Assembly: GCA_028710605.1 (NCBI GenBank)
Contig: JAQTTU010000001.1
Span: 372,001-436,000 of the forward strand
DNA length: 64,000 nucleotides
Direction of reading: 5' to 3'
Source: Sideroxydans sp.
GTDB lineage: Bacteria; Pseudomonadota; Gammaproteobacteria; Burkholderiales; Gallionellaceae
Shown: in pieces, positions 39,902 through 49,206 of the stretch
Position numbering within the stretch: position 1 is the first letter of the stretch
Layout of the letters: every line of letters starts with the position of its first letter
The notes under the pieces: generated by a model
The model's input: the letters and a program-made list of their open reading frames with translations, nothing else
What the model was told of the DNA's origin: nothing
The model's database searches: none
Position numbers and translations under genes: made by a program

Positions 39902-40444
39902 TTAATGGAAGTGATACACAAATTTGATAGCTCCTGACACGTCCCCCTTAGTGATCGCCGTAGAGGTGTCCGAATATGTGATTTTGTTGATCTCGCCTCG
40001 CATGGAAAAATTTGGGGTGAATCCGTATTCAATGCCGGCCCCAAAATAGAAGCCCTTTGCTGATGTTGTTGTGCCGTCAGTGAATAGCGTCGTGGACGCT
40101 CCATATCCGAGGCGGCCAAACACATTGAAGTCAGCCTGCCCATCCCGTGACTGAAAAAGGTAGCCCACTATCGATAGTCCATAGTGGTTGATGTTATTGA
40201 TGTTCGGGCGCTCGCCAAGTTGCAAATAATTGACTTCGTATGCGACATCACCCTGCCGCACTCCTGCATCTATCAGTGTTGCAGGAGTGCCTGACGTTGA
40301 CCGCCCGCCTCCAACGCCAATGTAAAAGTGATCACTGTGCAGTGTCCTGCTATCGTCACCTTCTTCATCGTCGTCCGCACAATTGCAGACAGCGTGAACA
40401 GCGATTGGAAAACACAGCACCAGTAACAATAAATACTTACGCAT
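39902..40444 (-). CDS. Outer-membrane beta-barrel protein
   Basis: A 180-aa protein from ATG40444 with signal peptide (MRKYLLLLVLCFPIAVHA), a short acidic Cys-containing part (VCNCADDDEEGDD), and alternating strands of a small OmpA/OmpX/YfaZ-type barrel (FYIGVGGGRS; ADFNVFGRLGYGAS; KGFYFGAGIEYGF). It ends in Phe-x-Tyr-x-Phe-His, close to the usual terminal aromatic. It may help display or export the Ig-like lipoprotein encoded next, as intimin-type systems do with a fused barrel (inference). The promoter-like module lies at 40491-40516. Confidence 0.82.
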   Translation of the reverse strand: MRKYLLLLVLCFPIAVHAVCNCADDDEEGDDSRTLHSDHFYIGVGGGRSTSGTPATLIDAGVRQGDVAYEVNYLQLGERPNINNINHYGLSIVGYLFQSRDGQADFNVFGRLGYGASTTLFTDGTTTSAKGFYFGAGIEYGFTPNFSMRGEINKITYSDTSTAITKGDVSGAIKFVYHFH

Positions 40445-40645
40445 CGCAACCCCTTCCGACAATAAATAAAAAGCCGCCTTGTATCGCCATAATAACACTG
40501 TTGCGCGTATATATAACATAATGGCAACCTACATCAACATTCATCTTCAGGGCTGGTAAGATTACAAGTGCTTGCCTATCACCAACCAGACTAGTTTTAA
40601 TTCATCAGTTAGCGTCTGAATGACTTTATTTCGAAGGGAAACTCT

Positions 40646-41422
40646 ATGAAAGCGTTTTACGCATTACTCACCATAACCACATCCTTGATGCTCTGCTCTA
40701 TCGGCGCACACGCTGAAGACGTGGGCGTGAATATCGATGGGAAAAATATTCAAATCACAGAAGTCAAAGCCACTGGAGAGCGAGTCTTTCACAGCAATGA
40801 ATTCCCTAAAGGTATTTTTGTGATTGCAAACTCTTCCCCAGCAAGTGGTGATCGTTTTCCAAACGCTGAGACGATTATTAGTGCCCGGTTAAAACTGCAA
40901 GGCTTTAAGGTTGTAGAAAAAGTGGAAGATGCCAGTGTCGCCATTAAATTTGCAACATCAGGAACAATAACCACTGCTTCTGTTGATAGCAAAGCGGCTT
41001 ATTCAATGCTGCCCAATGCTGGACAAGTAACTGTTAATGCGGGAGGGGCTATTGCATCGGCATTAACCTCCGGCCCTGCTGGCGTGGTTGGTTTTCTAAT
41101 TGGGGGTTTATACCAATCGGACAGCAAAGGATTGATGTTTGTTGAAGTTCTACAGAATCCAGTAGTCACACGCGGATGGCGCGGGAATGAAAATATTGGT
41201 TCTGGAATCTCCAATGGGACGTTTGCCGAGGGATTGCACGTGTACTACCGTCTTGAAAAAGACAAAGAAGCGCAAGATGACACGATTATGAAAATGTTGA
41301 TCGACCAATGGATCAAGCGCTATTTGGTACTTGATACTGAACCGGTTGCAGCAACTACTGGTGCGCCAATTCCAGCATCTGCTGTAACTGCTTCCATGAC
41401 ACTGGAAGAAGCGAAAAAATAA
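40646..41422 (+). CDS. Secreted protein, possible TraT-like surface exclusion analogue
   Basis: A 258-aa exported protein (signal peptide MKAFYALLTITTSLMLCSIGAHA; ribosome site GAAGGGAAA). FVIANSSPASGDRFPNAETIISARLKLQGFKVVEKVEDASVAIKF is followed by a Gly/Ala-rich hydrophobic stretch (GGAIASALTSGPAGVVGFLIGG). This order (a domain on 'x-LxxKGFxVVxxxxxA' followed by a Gly-rich membrane-like part) recalls TraT, but there is no lipobox and sequence similarity is weak. It stands alone, rightward, between two leftward operons. Confidence 0.6.
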   Translation: MKAFYALLTITTSLMLCSIGAHAEDVGVNIDGKNIQITEVKATGERVFHSNEFPKGIFVIANSSPASGDRFPNAETIISARLKLQGFKVVEKVEDASVAIKFATSGTITTASVDSKAAYSMLPNAGQVTVNAGGAIASALTSGPAGVVGFLIGGLYQSDSKGLMFVEVLQNPVVTRGWRGNENIGSGISNGTFAEGLHVYYRLEKDKEAQDDTIMKMLIDQWIKRYLVLDTEPVAATTGAPIPASAVTASMTLEEAKK

Positions 41423-41436
41423 CGCATCTCAAACCT

Positions 41437-41474
41437 TAAAAACGCCCGAGACTTTGTCCGGGCGTTTTTTTTAC
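41437..41474. terminator. Strong bidirectional terminator
   Basis: AAAAACGCCCG and CGGGCGTTTTTTTT enclose AGACTTTGTC. T runs exist on both strands. It ends the rightward secreted gene and the leftward second tra operon, whose last stop is at 41471. Confidence 0.88.
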
Positions 41475-42178
41475 CAGAAAACAGGCCGTATCCCGGCAAG
41501 CTCCTTCGGATACATCGGCTGCTGCCTTTCGAAGATGTGAAGTCGCCACTTATTGATTTCCGGCTTGCTCTTTTTGATGCACGCCACCGGGATCAGCATC
41601 TTGATCGACAGCGCGCCCTCCTCATCAATTATGAATTCCTTTACCACCGCGTTCGGGCCGGGGTGTAATTCCTTGCAGGTTCCATCGTAGAACAAATCCA
41701 CCACGCCATTTTTGGGGCAACTGCTGAAGTTGATTTCCCCTTGCACGAACCCATCTTTCACTGCGCCATGATGAACTGTTTGATGGCAGTCCTTCATTAC
41801 GGACTTATGCCTTTCTTCGTCGCGCGTTTGAAGCAATGTCGGATAGCTTCCATCAGTACAGATTGGGAGCTTGAACATCAGATTGAAGATGCCCGGTTTC
41901 CCAGCGTTATCGCGCACATCGGCCTGCCCGGCCATGACCGCAATCATGGCGCAATTCTCTGAATACTGTTCGATGCGCTCGAAGGTGATCATCACAGGCT
42001 TCTTGCTTTTCGTCTGCGCGCCAAACTTGGCGGCAGTCTCAGCATCGAGATAACCCGACGACTTGCCATCCTTGATCGCCGCGACGACCATACTTTTTAA
42101 ATCCTCGGCATTTGCCGGAGCTGCGGCCAAACACACCGCGAGAAAAACCCATGAAAGATTATTGCCAGATCGCATCAA
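41471..42178 (-). CDS. Exported protein at end of second tra operon
   Basis: A 235-aa secreted protein with signal peptide (NLSWVFLAVCLAAAPANA) and about six Cys (ENCAMI; LPICTDG; KDCHQT; SSCPKNG; GTCKEL; VACIKK). The core is beta-rich (VMITFERIEQYSENCAMIAVMAGQADV). It follows traN with a 20-bp overlap and closes the operon. No family is recognised. Position and Cys content make a transfer-channel or mating-pair role likely. Confidence 0.75.
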   Translation of the reverse strand: MMRSGNNLSWVFLAVCLAAAPANAEDLKSMVVAAIKDGKSSGYLDAETAAKFGAQTKSKKPVMITFERIEQYSENCAMIAVMAGQADVRDNAGKPGIFNLMFKLPICTDGSYPTLLQTRDEERHKSVMKDCHQTVHHGAVKDGFVQGEINFSSCPKNGVVDLFYDGTCKELHPGPNAVVKEFIIDEEGALSIKMLIPVACIKKSKPEINKWRLHIFERQQPMYPKELAGIRPVFW

Positions 42179-44324
42179 TAACTCCTAACGTTCCGTAAGG
42201 GCTGAGTGTAACCAGCCCCTTCCAGATGTTCTGTGTGGGTGGTGAAGTGACTGCAAAACAGGATGGGGGCAACGTGATTGAGAATTTCGCCTTCCCATCG
42301 AGACTGACCGTTGCCGAAGTGAAGTCCGAACTGGATGGATCAAGAGAAGTGGCAGGACTCGCGGCGCAATTGCCCTGGTTGGTTAGCGCGATAATTGCGT
42401 TTGGATTGCAGTCCGAAATATCGAAATCGCCCGTTGTCGTCCCATCGGGAGCCATGTTTGTCACCTTGAACGCCACACTGCACGCCATCATCGATGGCGG
42501 TGGATTATCAAGCGTGGATGTATCGTTCATGGGGATTGCCGGCGGCGCTAGTTGTTGCACGCTTCCCGTAACTAAAAGGCCATCCGTTGCGGTTGGATCG
42601 ACTTGGTTCGCATCGAAATACGCCTGTGTGTGTGTTGCCACCACATTGGCGGCATCGTTTCCGGCCGGAACACTGTTTGCTGTCACATCCTGAATAAATT
42701 CAGACAGATCTATTTTGGAGAAATCGAGCTTGTTGAGATCGGTGGTTTTTATTCCGGAGCAATCAGGTGTGCGAGACGATCCCCAGCTCCCGAGTTGGCC
42801 AGCCGTCGATGAAGTTCCTTTTGCCCCTTCCTGAATGATTCTCCCGATACGGCTGTTGAAGCAGCAATACGACTGCATGGTTGTAATGCATCCGCCCAAG
42901 ATGTCCTTGGTGTTGCAGTATGTGCCTACGAAATGACACAGTCCCGGAGCGCCTAACTTGAGTTGGGTTTTGATTTCTTCAGGCGAGCAAGCTGCAAACG
43001 ACATGAGAATCGAAAATACCAGCATGCCGACCATGCAAGGAGTGCATATAGCAGCGATCGCTTGGCTTCCTGCATTAGCAGCGCCGGCCAGAGTCATAGC
43101 GGTGCCATTCCACAATGCAGCTCCTGCATACATAGTTACACCCGCTATGTACGTTCCTCCAACCGTTCCTATTGCACTCCCAACTGCCGTAACGGTTCCA
43201 GCAAACCCCGTGTTCGCACCAAGTTTGATTGCATACTGACCGGCTGCAGCGCCCAATACCGCGCCCCCGATCGCGCCCCCGATCATGTCGCCTGTATTAG
43301 TAAGGCTGATGCTTGAAGCAACACCGGCTGCCCCACCGGCAATGTTTGAAGCCGTTGTAGCAATAGTTGTTGTCCCATTAAGAACACCTCCCATCACTTG
43401 CTGCATCGCTCCCAAAGCCTTCGTGACAAGATCAATCGTTTTGTCCAGCAGCGTGTCATACATGTAACCACTACCAACATAGGCTTGAGCAATTTGATTC
43501 CATCCTGCTGCAACCAGTTGCTGGGTGATAAGCGCGTTTGTAGCACTTGCTCCCTTACTATCACCCTTACAGCAATTCGGTGCCAAACCCCACATACCTT
43601 CAGAGCAACGCGCTCCTTCCCCTTTGAAAAGCAGAATCTTGTCAGGATCGCTTTCAGCTGGATTTGTACCCTTGTCTGCATACACACCGGCCTGCCGCGC
43701 CATTTCTTGAGCGGCAGCCACACCCCCGATTGAGGTATTCGTTTCTTGAGAAACCGGGCCTGTGCAAAATGACGGATTACCGTTCTGATCTACGCAGCTG
43801 GTAGATGAACTGCAAGTCGTTTCGGTGTATGGATTGCCAGGGGCGGTTTCGCAACTGTATTTGACATCGAACAGCGGACACGCGCCGTTGGCGAGTTTTG
43901 GGAGGTCGTTGTTGCACGTCGCAGAAAGCTCAGCATAGTTTGCACATGACCCTCCATCCCTCACCTGTTTGCAGGTATCGGTGTAGGTTGGAGATGATTG
44001 ATCCATGCAGTCATAGACGGCTTTATATTGCCAACATGACGCGGAGGTGATCAATGCACCTGGCGGAGGGGATATAGCGGTACTCAGACAAACTTTTACT
44101 GGGTTTCCAGCGGAATCAGTTACGTCTCTGCATGGGGTGCTGTCTATACAGATAGGAGCCGTTTTAAGCTGACAAGTCGCGCTGAAAGATTCGAGCGGAT
44201 AAAGCAGCGAGACAAACAACAAAAACACCGCCCCGAAACGGGAACGCGCGAACCGGATCGCCGGGTTATTAGATGAAACAGACCCGGATGTATTCTCGCT
44301 GATTTTCAGTTCCACATATTCCAT
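42159..44324 (-). CDS. traN: Mating-pair stabilisation protein TraN
   Basis: About 721 aa from ATG44324 (ribosome site GGCGGAG). It is a Cys-rich exported protein with more than 30 Cys. The hydrophobic segment FGAVFLLFVSLLYPLESFSA is the signal. A Cys-rich receptor-like part is followed by EGARCSEGMWGLAPNCCKGDSKG, a Gly/Ala-rich central region, and CHFVGTYCNTKDILGGCITTMQSYCCFNSRIGRIIQEGAKG. That last block, with adjacent Cys and R-I-x-x-E-G, is the TraN hallmark. TraN is the outer-membrane adhesin that stabilises donor-recipient contact. A longer start at 44378 overlaps the upstream gene. Confidence 0.92.
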   Translation of the reverse strand: MEYVELKISENTSGSVSSNNPAIRFARSRFGAVFLLFVSLLYPLESFSATCQLKTAPICIDSTPCRDVTDSAGNPVKVCLSTAISPPPGALITSASCWQYKAVYDCMDQSSPTYTDTCKQVRDGGSCANYAELSATCNNDLPKLANGACPLFDVKYSCETAPGNPYTETTCSSSTSCVDQNGNPSFCTGPVSQETNTSIGGVAAAQEMARQAGVYADKGTNPAESDPDKILLFKGEGARCSEGMWGLAPNCCKGDSKGASATNALITQQLVAAGWNQIAQAYVGSGYMYDTLLDKTIDLVTKALGAMQQVMGGVLNGTTTIATTASNIAGGAAGVASSISLTNTGDMIGGAIGGAVLGAAAGQYAIKLGANTGFAGTVTAVGSAIGTVGGTYIAGVTMYAGAALWNGTAMTLAGAANAGSQAIAAICTPCMVGMLVFSILMSFAACSPEEIKTQLKLGAPGLCHFVGTYCNTKDILGGCITTMQSYCCFNSRIGRIIQEGAKGTSSTAGQLGSWGSSRTPDCSGIKTTDLNKLDFSKIDLSEFIQDVTANSVPAGNDAANVVATHTQAYFDANQVDPTATDGLLVTGSVQQLAPPAIPMNDTSTLDNPPPSMMACSVAFKVTNMAPDGTTTGDFDISDCNPNAIIALTNQGNCAASPATSLDPSSSDFTSATVSLDGKAKFSITLPPSCFAVTSPPTQNIWKGLVTLSPYGTLGVIDAIWQ

Positions 44325-44337
44325 GGTATCTCCGCCA

Positions 44338-45873
44338 TCAAGGCAAGTAGCACAAACCATTCGGCTGGTTAGATGCATTCAGCCCTAGAGTTCCGCCATC
44401 AGGGCAGTCATATTTAGTCAAATTCCAAGTAGCTGGATATGACCATTGCGCCGTAGGAATACACCAGCCTGCGGTTGAACCAGATCCAATCGTATAAAGA
44501 GCAGGACACGAATATTGACCCCCTACATTGATTGCCGGGATTGAAACAAAATCGCACATGCCGGTCGCCATATTCAAATGTGCATTTGAGCCGCAAACCT
44601 GTACTGTGGTTTGAGTTGGAGGCTGTGTTTGCAAAGGTTGAGAACAAATGCCAGTCGCTGGATATAGTGTGGTACCAACAGGAAGAGCGGCATCGCACGT
44701 ATAAGAAATTTGTTGGGTCGGCGAATATGTCAACAGCGCGGGCGTGCATGTTGATCCAGAGAGCACGTCATTACCGAGACATGCCATCACATTACTCAAA
44801 CCTGAAGAGGTTGTAGTTTTTGGCGGAATGCAAAACATTCCGGACGCATCCAAGACGTATGTTGGATCGCTACATGTGTGAGAAACAAAGGAGAAGACCG
44901 CATCCACTGTCGGCGGCTGATACGAGCAGGTTGTACCTCCCACCCATTTTTTACTCGATGCTATAGGCGTACCAAGCGGCCCTGTGACCGTGTAACCAGC
45001 CGTCGCTTGCAGAGACCCATCCAACAACCAAGAATGCGTTCCTGCAACGATGGGATCCGGATCCCCGGCAACAACCGGGCAATACCAGATTGGCTCACCA
45101 GTGTAGGCTAGTAAATCCGGGCGGCAAGTTGTTGTTGTAATGAGTTGGTCAGTAACGCCGTTGGCATCCTTATCGAGACACGAATAATGTGTCGTTGGTG
45201 TCGCGTAGAGCGTTGGTGGTTGGCAAGTGCTTGTTGAGGCGTTTAGAGTGTCACCTGCGTTGCATTGATAGTTAACAACAGCAGGCACATAACAACTGGT
45301 AGCTAATTGAGTGCCTGAAAATCGACAAAATGGAGCCGATACCGCCGTTGTTGAGGTGCAAGTGGCTTTATCACTACTTAAAGTGTAAGAACTTGGGCAG
45401 ATTGGAGTTCCAACAATTGGTAAACACTCTCCGTAAGAGCCATAACCACCATTAGCAGGTGTTTTATATACTGAGTTATCAGGACATATTTTCCATCCAG
45501 TGGAGGCCCCATTTGAATAGCACGTGTTAAATGCACTATTCATATATGGCCAAGGAGGCGAGCAATAATATGAACCATTAGTGCAAAGCGTTTGAGTGCC
45601 ACCACTTGAAATAAAATTAAACCCAGAACCATTTGCCGTTGTTTGTGTTTTAACGCCAGACGAACAGGTCGATGGTTGTGGTAAATACACGCACAATGCC
45701 ATCCCGTACATTACTTGCAACGTACCACCACTAGGACACGATAAAGGGTAAGTACAATCTGTTCCGGCAACTGTACCAGGCACTCCTGCCGGGCAAGAGT
45801 ATGTCGCCGCATTTGCGTTAGTTGATAGAGTGGAGACTGTCAATAAAAAAAGAATAGCCAATATTGTTTTCAT
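44338..45873 (-). CDS. Cys-rich secreted repeat protein A (511 aa)
   Basis: A signal peptide (MKTILAILFLLTVSTLSTNANA) is followed by many short modules of the form Y-x-C-x(2-4)-G-x-T-L-x(4-8)-C, for example NYQCNAGDTLNASTSTC, YSCPALYTIGSGS and YDCPDGGTL. More than 30 Cys suggest a chain of disulfide knots. I do not know the family. It sits between the 876-aa Cys-rich protein and traN, so it is likely part of, or a partner for, the outer-surface adhesin. Both 5' and 3' neighbours are within 15 bp. Confidence 0.8.
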   Translation of the reverse strand: MKTILAILFLLTVSTLSTNANAATYSCPAGVPGTVAGTDCTYPLSCPSGGTLQVMYGMALCVYLPQPSTCSSGVKTQTTANGSGFNFISSGGTQTLCTNGSYYCSPPWPYMNSAFNTCYSNGASTGWKICPDNSVYKTPANGGYGSYGECLPIVGTPICPSSYTLSSDKATCTSTTAVSAPFCRFSGTQLATSCYVPAVVNYQCNAGDTLNASTSTCQPPTLYATPTTHYSCLDKDANGVTDQLITTTTCRPDLLAYTGEPIWYCPVVAGDPDPIVAGTHSWLLDGSLQATAGYTVTGPLGTPIASSKKWVGGTTCSYQPPTVDAVFSFVSHTCSDPTYVLDASGMFCIPPKTTTSSGLSNVMACLGNDVLSGSTCTPALLTYSPTQQISYTCDAALPVGTTLYPATGICSQPLQTQPPTQTTVQVCGSNAHLNMATGMCDFVSIPAINVGGQYSCPALYTIGSGSTAGWCIPTAQWSYPATWNLTKYDCPDGGTLGLNASNQPNGLCYLP

Positions 45874-45882
45874 TCTTGTCTC

Positions 45883-48513
45883 TCAAAAGGCGGGGTACGT
45901 TGGCGGCACCAAGAAACATTGGTTTGTACTAGAGTTGTACGTGTATCCAGGACTGCCAGAACAATCTCTATTGATGTTCGCCGCGTAGTCCGGCATCTGG
46001 TATTCGCACTTATCCGCTGCACTGTTGTAGGTGTATGGCGCGTCACAGCTACGACTTTGCAGTGTGGCTGGTTTGGTAATCAAGAACGCCACACACGCTT
46101 GCGACCAGACAGTGTTATCCGCAAGCGCGTAGTTGATGAAATAGTTGCCGGTCTTGTTGTTTGTTGGGCATGAGTAATGGTTCACGGGAGTGGAAGCAAC
46201 AGAAGGTGGCTGGTGATCACACAACACCATTTGTGCCGCCTTTTCGCATTGAGTGCCGTTCAGCGTGTCCGTGCCGTTGCACGAATATGTTTTGATGGAA
46301 TCAATAACAGACGTACCATTTGCAACCGTGATCGTTTGAGCCAAAGCCAAATCGTTGTAGCACAACGATCCAGATGGATAAAACCCAGAAATGCATGACT
46401 GTGATGCTAACGCTGCTGCGTAAGGAGAATACAGGCAGGAATCACCATTTCGGACTCCTCCATTTGGGCAAGTGCCGCCTTGCAATGTATCGCCGACTGC
46501 GCATGTGTAAAGCTTCGACGCAACCGCAATATATGATGGCTTCTGATACTCACATTGGTGCGATGTTGTGTTGTACGTTCCTCCAGACTGGCAAACGTAA
46601 TTCAAAGTCGCAATTGCGGGTACATCAGCAGGTTGAAATTGGCATACGGAAGGAAATGATGGTGAGGATATGGATAATGTCCAGCTTGCTGGACATGTAT
46701 TTTTTAAAATACTAATTGGAGCGTAACTACCGCCCGGCGCTGCTGGGCCGTCTGGAGATTGCGCCTGCAAAGCATCACAAGAATTGACCACATCTTCCGT
46801 CAATCTTTCGCGCAAACCGGCTCCTCCAGTATAGTGAGGTGCAGGTGCGTACAAATGCAAATTATTGATCGTGCTTTGCAGAGTGCAATATGCGGGATTA
46901 AAGGTTGGCACCCCTGCTGCATCGTAAGTCCCGGGAGCGATAGCAACAGACCAAGAATCATGTGACGGCACAACCCCGCAACTGCCGTAACTAGCGATAT
47001 AACAGGTAGAAGCGGAAGGTTTTGGTTGAGCAAATAGACCGGTTGGCGCACCAAGTTGCCCGCCATTCGGGCATGAATACGTCCAGCCAGAACCATTAGC
47101 ATCCATAGTCCACGTGCTTTTTGCTGCGTAAGAATTTATTGTAGGAGTCACAGCGACGACAGTTGGCGCAATTCCCGGCGTTTCGCATCGAGCAGGAATT
47201 GCATACTTTGTAGTTGTAACGCAATCCTGAGTTGTCCCCGCCCATGTGGTAGTGGTTGTGCAAGTTGTAATTGAATACGGAACACTGCCTGCAACAAAAT
47301 TTGCTCCCTGCGCACACGAAAGTATTGTGTCTCCGCCAACTGGATCAGCAGCCCCGGACGATTGGGAGAAAACCATCCCAATATATTTTATATTTACTTC
47401 ATCAGTCAGCCCGTCATAACTAATTCCATACATAAAATCGTTACGATTCCAGTTGCATCCCATGCCAAAAGCCGCACAACTATTCCATGCATCATATTCA
47501 AGGCTTTTTGTAGTCCATGGATAGCTCACACCAGGCGCGAATTCAATTGATACAGGGCCATTTAACGTATGAGAGCCGGATGCTAAAAACAGACGGGCGA
47601 TAATTGTAGTCACTGATCCGTCGATTATGCTTGGAGTGCCGCAGACATATTCAATCGTGGCAGGCCCAACTGCATTAGTTGAATAAGCGCCAATACCGCC
47701 GGTTCCACCCGGTGCAGTGATGAAGAAAGGGATAGGAGTTGGACCGCCCGACACGTTGCAATATTTCTCAAGCATCACTTTGGGTGTGAGCGTCATGCTG
47801 CATGGGGTTGTGTCGGGGACGGCTGCGCGCGCGCACTGTCCCGTTGTTGTTTGTGGCGGGGAGATTTTGTTTACCGTTACGCATTGTTGGCTAGATGCGC
47901 CAGGAGTCCCGCCAACACCTACAATTGTTAGAAGCTGTGACTGATCCGTGTCTGTAATTTCTTTTTTTGCTAACCCCAACTGTGAACCTGCAGAAAAAAT
48001 TGCATCGTTTGCAGAAAACCCTGAATTAGCTCTGTAGTCTTTGATTGGGTGTTTGTTCAACTCATTAACAGCCTGGCATTCGGCGTATTTTATTGGGTCA
48101 GGATTAGGTGTTTGAATTTTGTCAGTGTAGGTCAGACAAAATTGTTTTTTCTGATCACCGCGTCCGCCTGGCTGATTCAAACTAGCGCTCGCTGTTGCAG
48201 CGGAACTGTTTGTTTGTTGAAAATATTGCTTCAAAATATTGACATCACCAGCGCTCTGACTAGCAGCATTCATCGTCGATGATGCATCTGCGCCAGTCGT
48301 GGTCGCAACATCCTGATGAGTGATGAAAAGCTTGATTAAGTTTTGAATATTGGAAGCGTTTTGTCCAACCCCTTGAGTTCCATTGGCTGGCTGGCCGCCT
48401 GTTGGATCCTTGGTAAATTCGATACCAGCCTGATAGTCAGCAGGACCGCCGGCGCTCGCAATAATCGGCATCAACAGGGAAATTATTAAGAGCGGCGTTC
48501 TCTTCATTTTCAA
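45883..48513 (-). CDS. Cys-rich secreted protein B, TraN-like N-terminus (876 aa)
   Basis: Signal peptide MKMKRTPLLIISLLMPIIASA, then a helical low-Cys region (about 30-130). A TraN-like segment follows (CVTVNKISPP...CARAAVPDTTPCSMTLTPKVMLEKYCNVSGG), then a beta-rich middle. The last 300 residues hold Cys modules of the same form as protein A (YSCNGTDTLNGTQC, SCDAPYTYNSAADKC, GYTYNSSTNQC). Probably a surface adhesin or part of the mating-pair complex. Its relation to TraN suggests duplication with divergence, and the exact family is uncertain. Confidence 0.8.
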   Translation of the reverse strand: MKMKRTPLLIISLLMPIIASAGGPADYQAGIEFTKDPTGGQPANGTQGVGQNASNIQNLIKLFITHQDVATTTGADASSTMNAASQSAGDVNILKQYFQQTNSSAATASASLNQPGGRGDQKKQFCLTYTDKIQTPNPDPIKYAECQAVNELNKHPIKDYRANSGFSANDAIFSAGSQLGLAKKEITDTDQSQLLTIVGVGGTPGASSQQCVTVNKISPPQTTTGQCARAAVPDTTPCSMTLTPKVMLEKYCNVSGGPTPIPFFITAPGGTGGIGAYSTNAVGPATIEYVCGTPSIIDGSVTTIIARLFLASGSHTLNGPVSIEFAPGVSYPWTTKSLEYDAWNSCAAFGMGCNWNRNDFMYGISYDGLTDEVNIKYIGMVFSQSSGAADPVGGDTILSCAQGANFVAGSVPYSITTCTTTTTWAGTTQDCVTTTKYAIPARCETPGIAPTVVAVTPTINSYAAKSTWTMDANGSGWTYSCPNGGQLGAPTGLFAQPKPSASTCYIASYGSCGVVPSHDSWSVAIAPGTYDAAGVPTFNPAYCTLQSTINNLHLYAPAPHYTGGAGLRERLTEDVVNSCDALQAQSPDGPAAPGGSYAPISILKNTCPASWTLSISSPSFPSVCQFQPADVPAIATLNYVCQSGGTYNTTSHQCEYQKPSYIAVASKLYTCAVGDTLQGGTCPNGGVRNGDSCLYSPYAAALASQSCISGFYPSGSLCYNDLALAQTITVANGTSVIDSIKTYSCNGTDTLNGTQCEKAAQMVLCDHQPPSVASTPVNHYSCPTNNKTGNYFINYALADNTVWSQACVAFLITKPATLQSRSCDAPYTYNSAADKCEYQMPDYAANINRDCSGSPGYTYNSSTNQCFLVPPTYPAF

Positions 48514-48519
48514 CTCCGT

Positions 48520-49206
48520 TTAATGATTTTCTGTTTCAAGAAAATCTTCTGCAACCTTAACGAACCTGCCTTCACCCTGCTGCTTCATCAACACCAGCGC
48601 TTGGTGAAGAGATATGTCGCCATCGACACGAATGTAGTCGCCTGCTTTTGCGCACCCGTTCTCAAGCACGCTTTCATTCGTGGCATCAGCGATCACAATC
48701 GCCGGAACGCGCTCAATCTTGAATTTTCGAAAAGTGGCCGGGGCAATATCCCATTCGGCACCCGCCGCATTTACTTCAAGCCCGCGCAGTTTGGTTTTTG
48801 TCAGAGAGTTTTCGAACATGCCGCGCAACACCAGCTTCGCTCCATATTCCTTGGCTTGCGTGGAATACAGACGAAGAATTTCGTCAGGCATGGAAAACGA
48901 AACGAAGATCATGAAGTCGTATTTCTTGGTGGCAACTTGAGCCAAGCTTTTCTTGCCGGTCGCCAGATCCATGAAATCTTTTCGAGCTTCTGGCAAGAAT
49001 TGGTTCTGTTGCAATAGCGGGCTACCCCGCTCTACATTCAAAGTCGGAGTTGCATACCCGCCGCTGGTCGCTTGATCCATTGCTGCCTGGTTTTTTTGGA
49101 TGAGTTCACGGCCTTGACGAATCAGCTCTTCGTCCGTTTGCGAAGCGGCGTGCACAGACACCATCAAAAATAGTGTCCCAATACCAATACAGTGAGCAAT
49201 CGTCAT
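48520..49206 (-). CDS. trbC: Conjugal transfer protein TrbC (F type)
   Basis: A 228-aa exported protein from ATG49206, which overlaps the traU stop (ATGA). Signal peptide MTIAHCIGIGTLFLMVSVHA, a Gln/Glu-rich linker, then KKYDFMIFVSFSMPDEILRLYSTQAKEYGAKLVLRGM, the F-type TrbC signature. The thioredoxin-like domain lacks CxxC. It lies between traU and the Cys-rich genes, as F trbC lies between traU and traN. Confidence 0.93.
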   Translation of the reverse strand: MTIAHCIGIGTLFLMVSVHAASQTDEELIRQGRELIQKNQAAMDQATSGGYATPTLNVERGSPLLQQNQFLPEARKDFMDLATGKKSLAQVATKKYDFMIFVSFSMPDEILRLYSTQAKEYGAKLVLRGMFENSLTKTKLRGLEVNAAGAEWDIAPATFRKFKIERVPAIVIADATNESVLENGCAKAGDYIRVDGDISLHQALVLMKQQGEGRFVKVAEDFLETENH

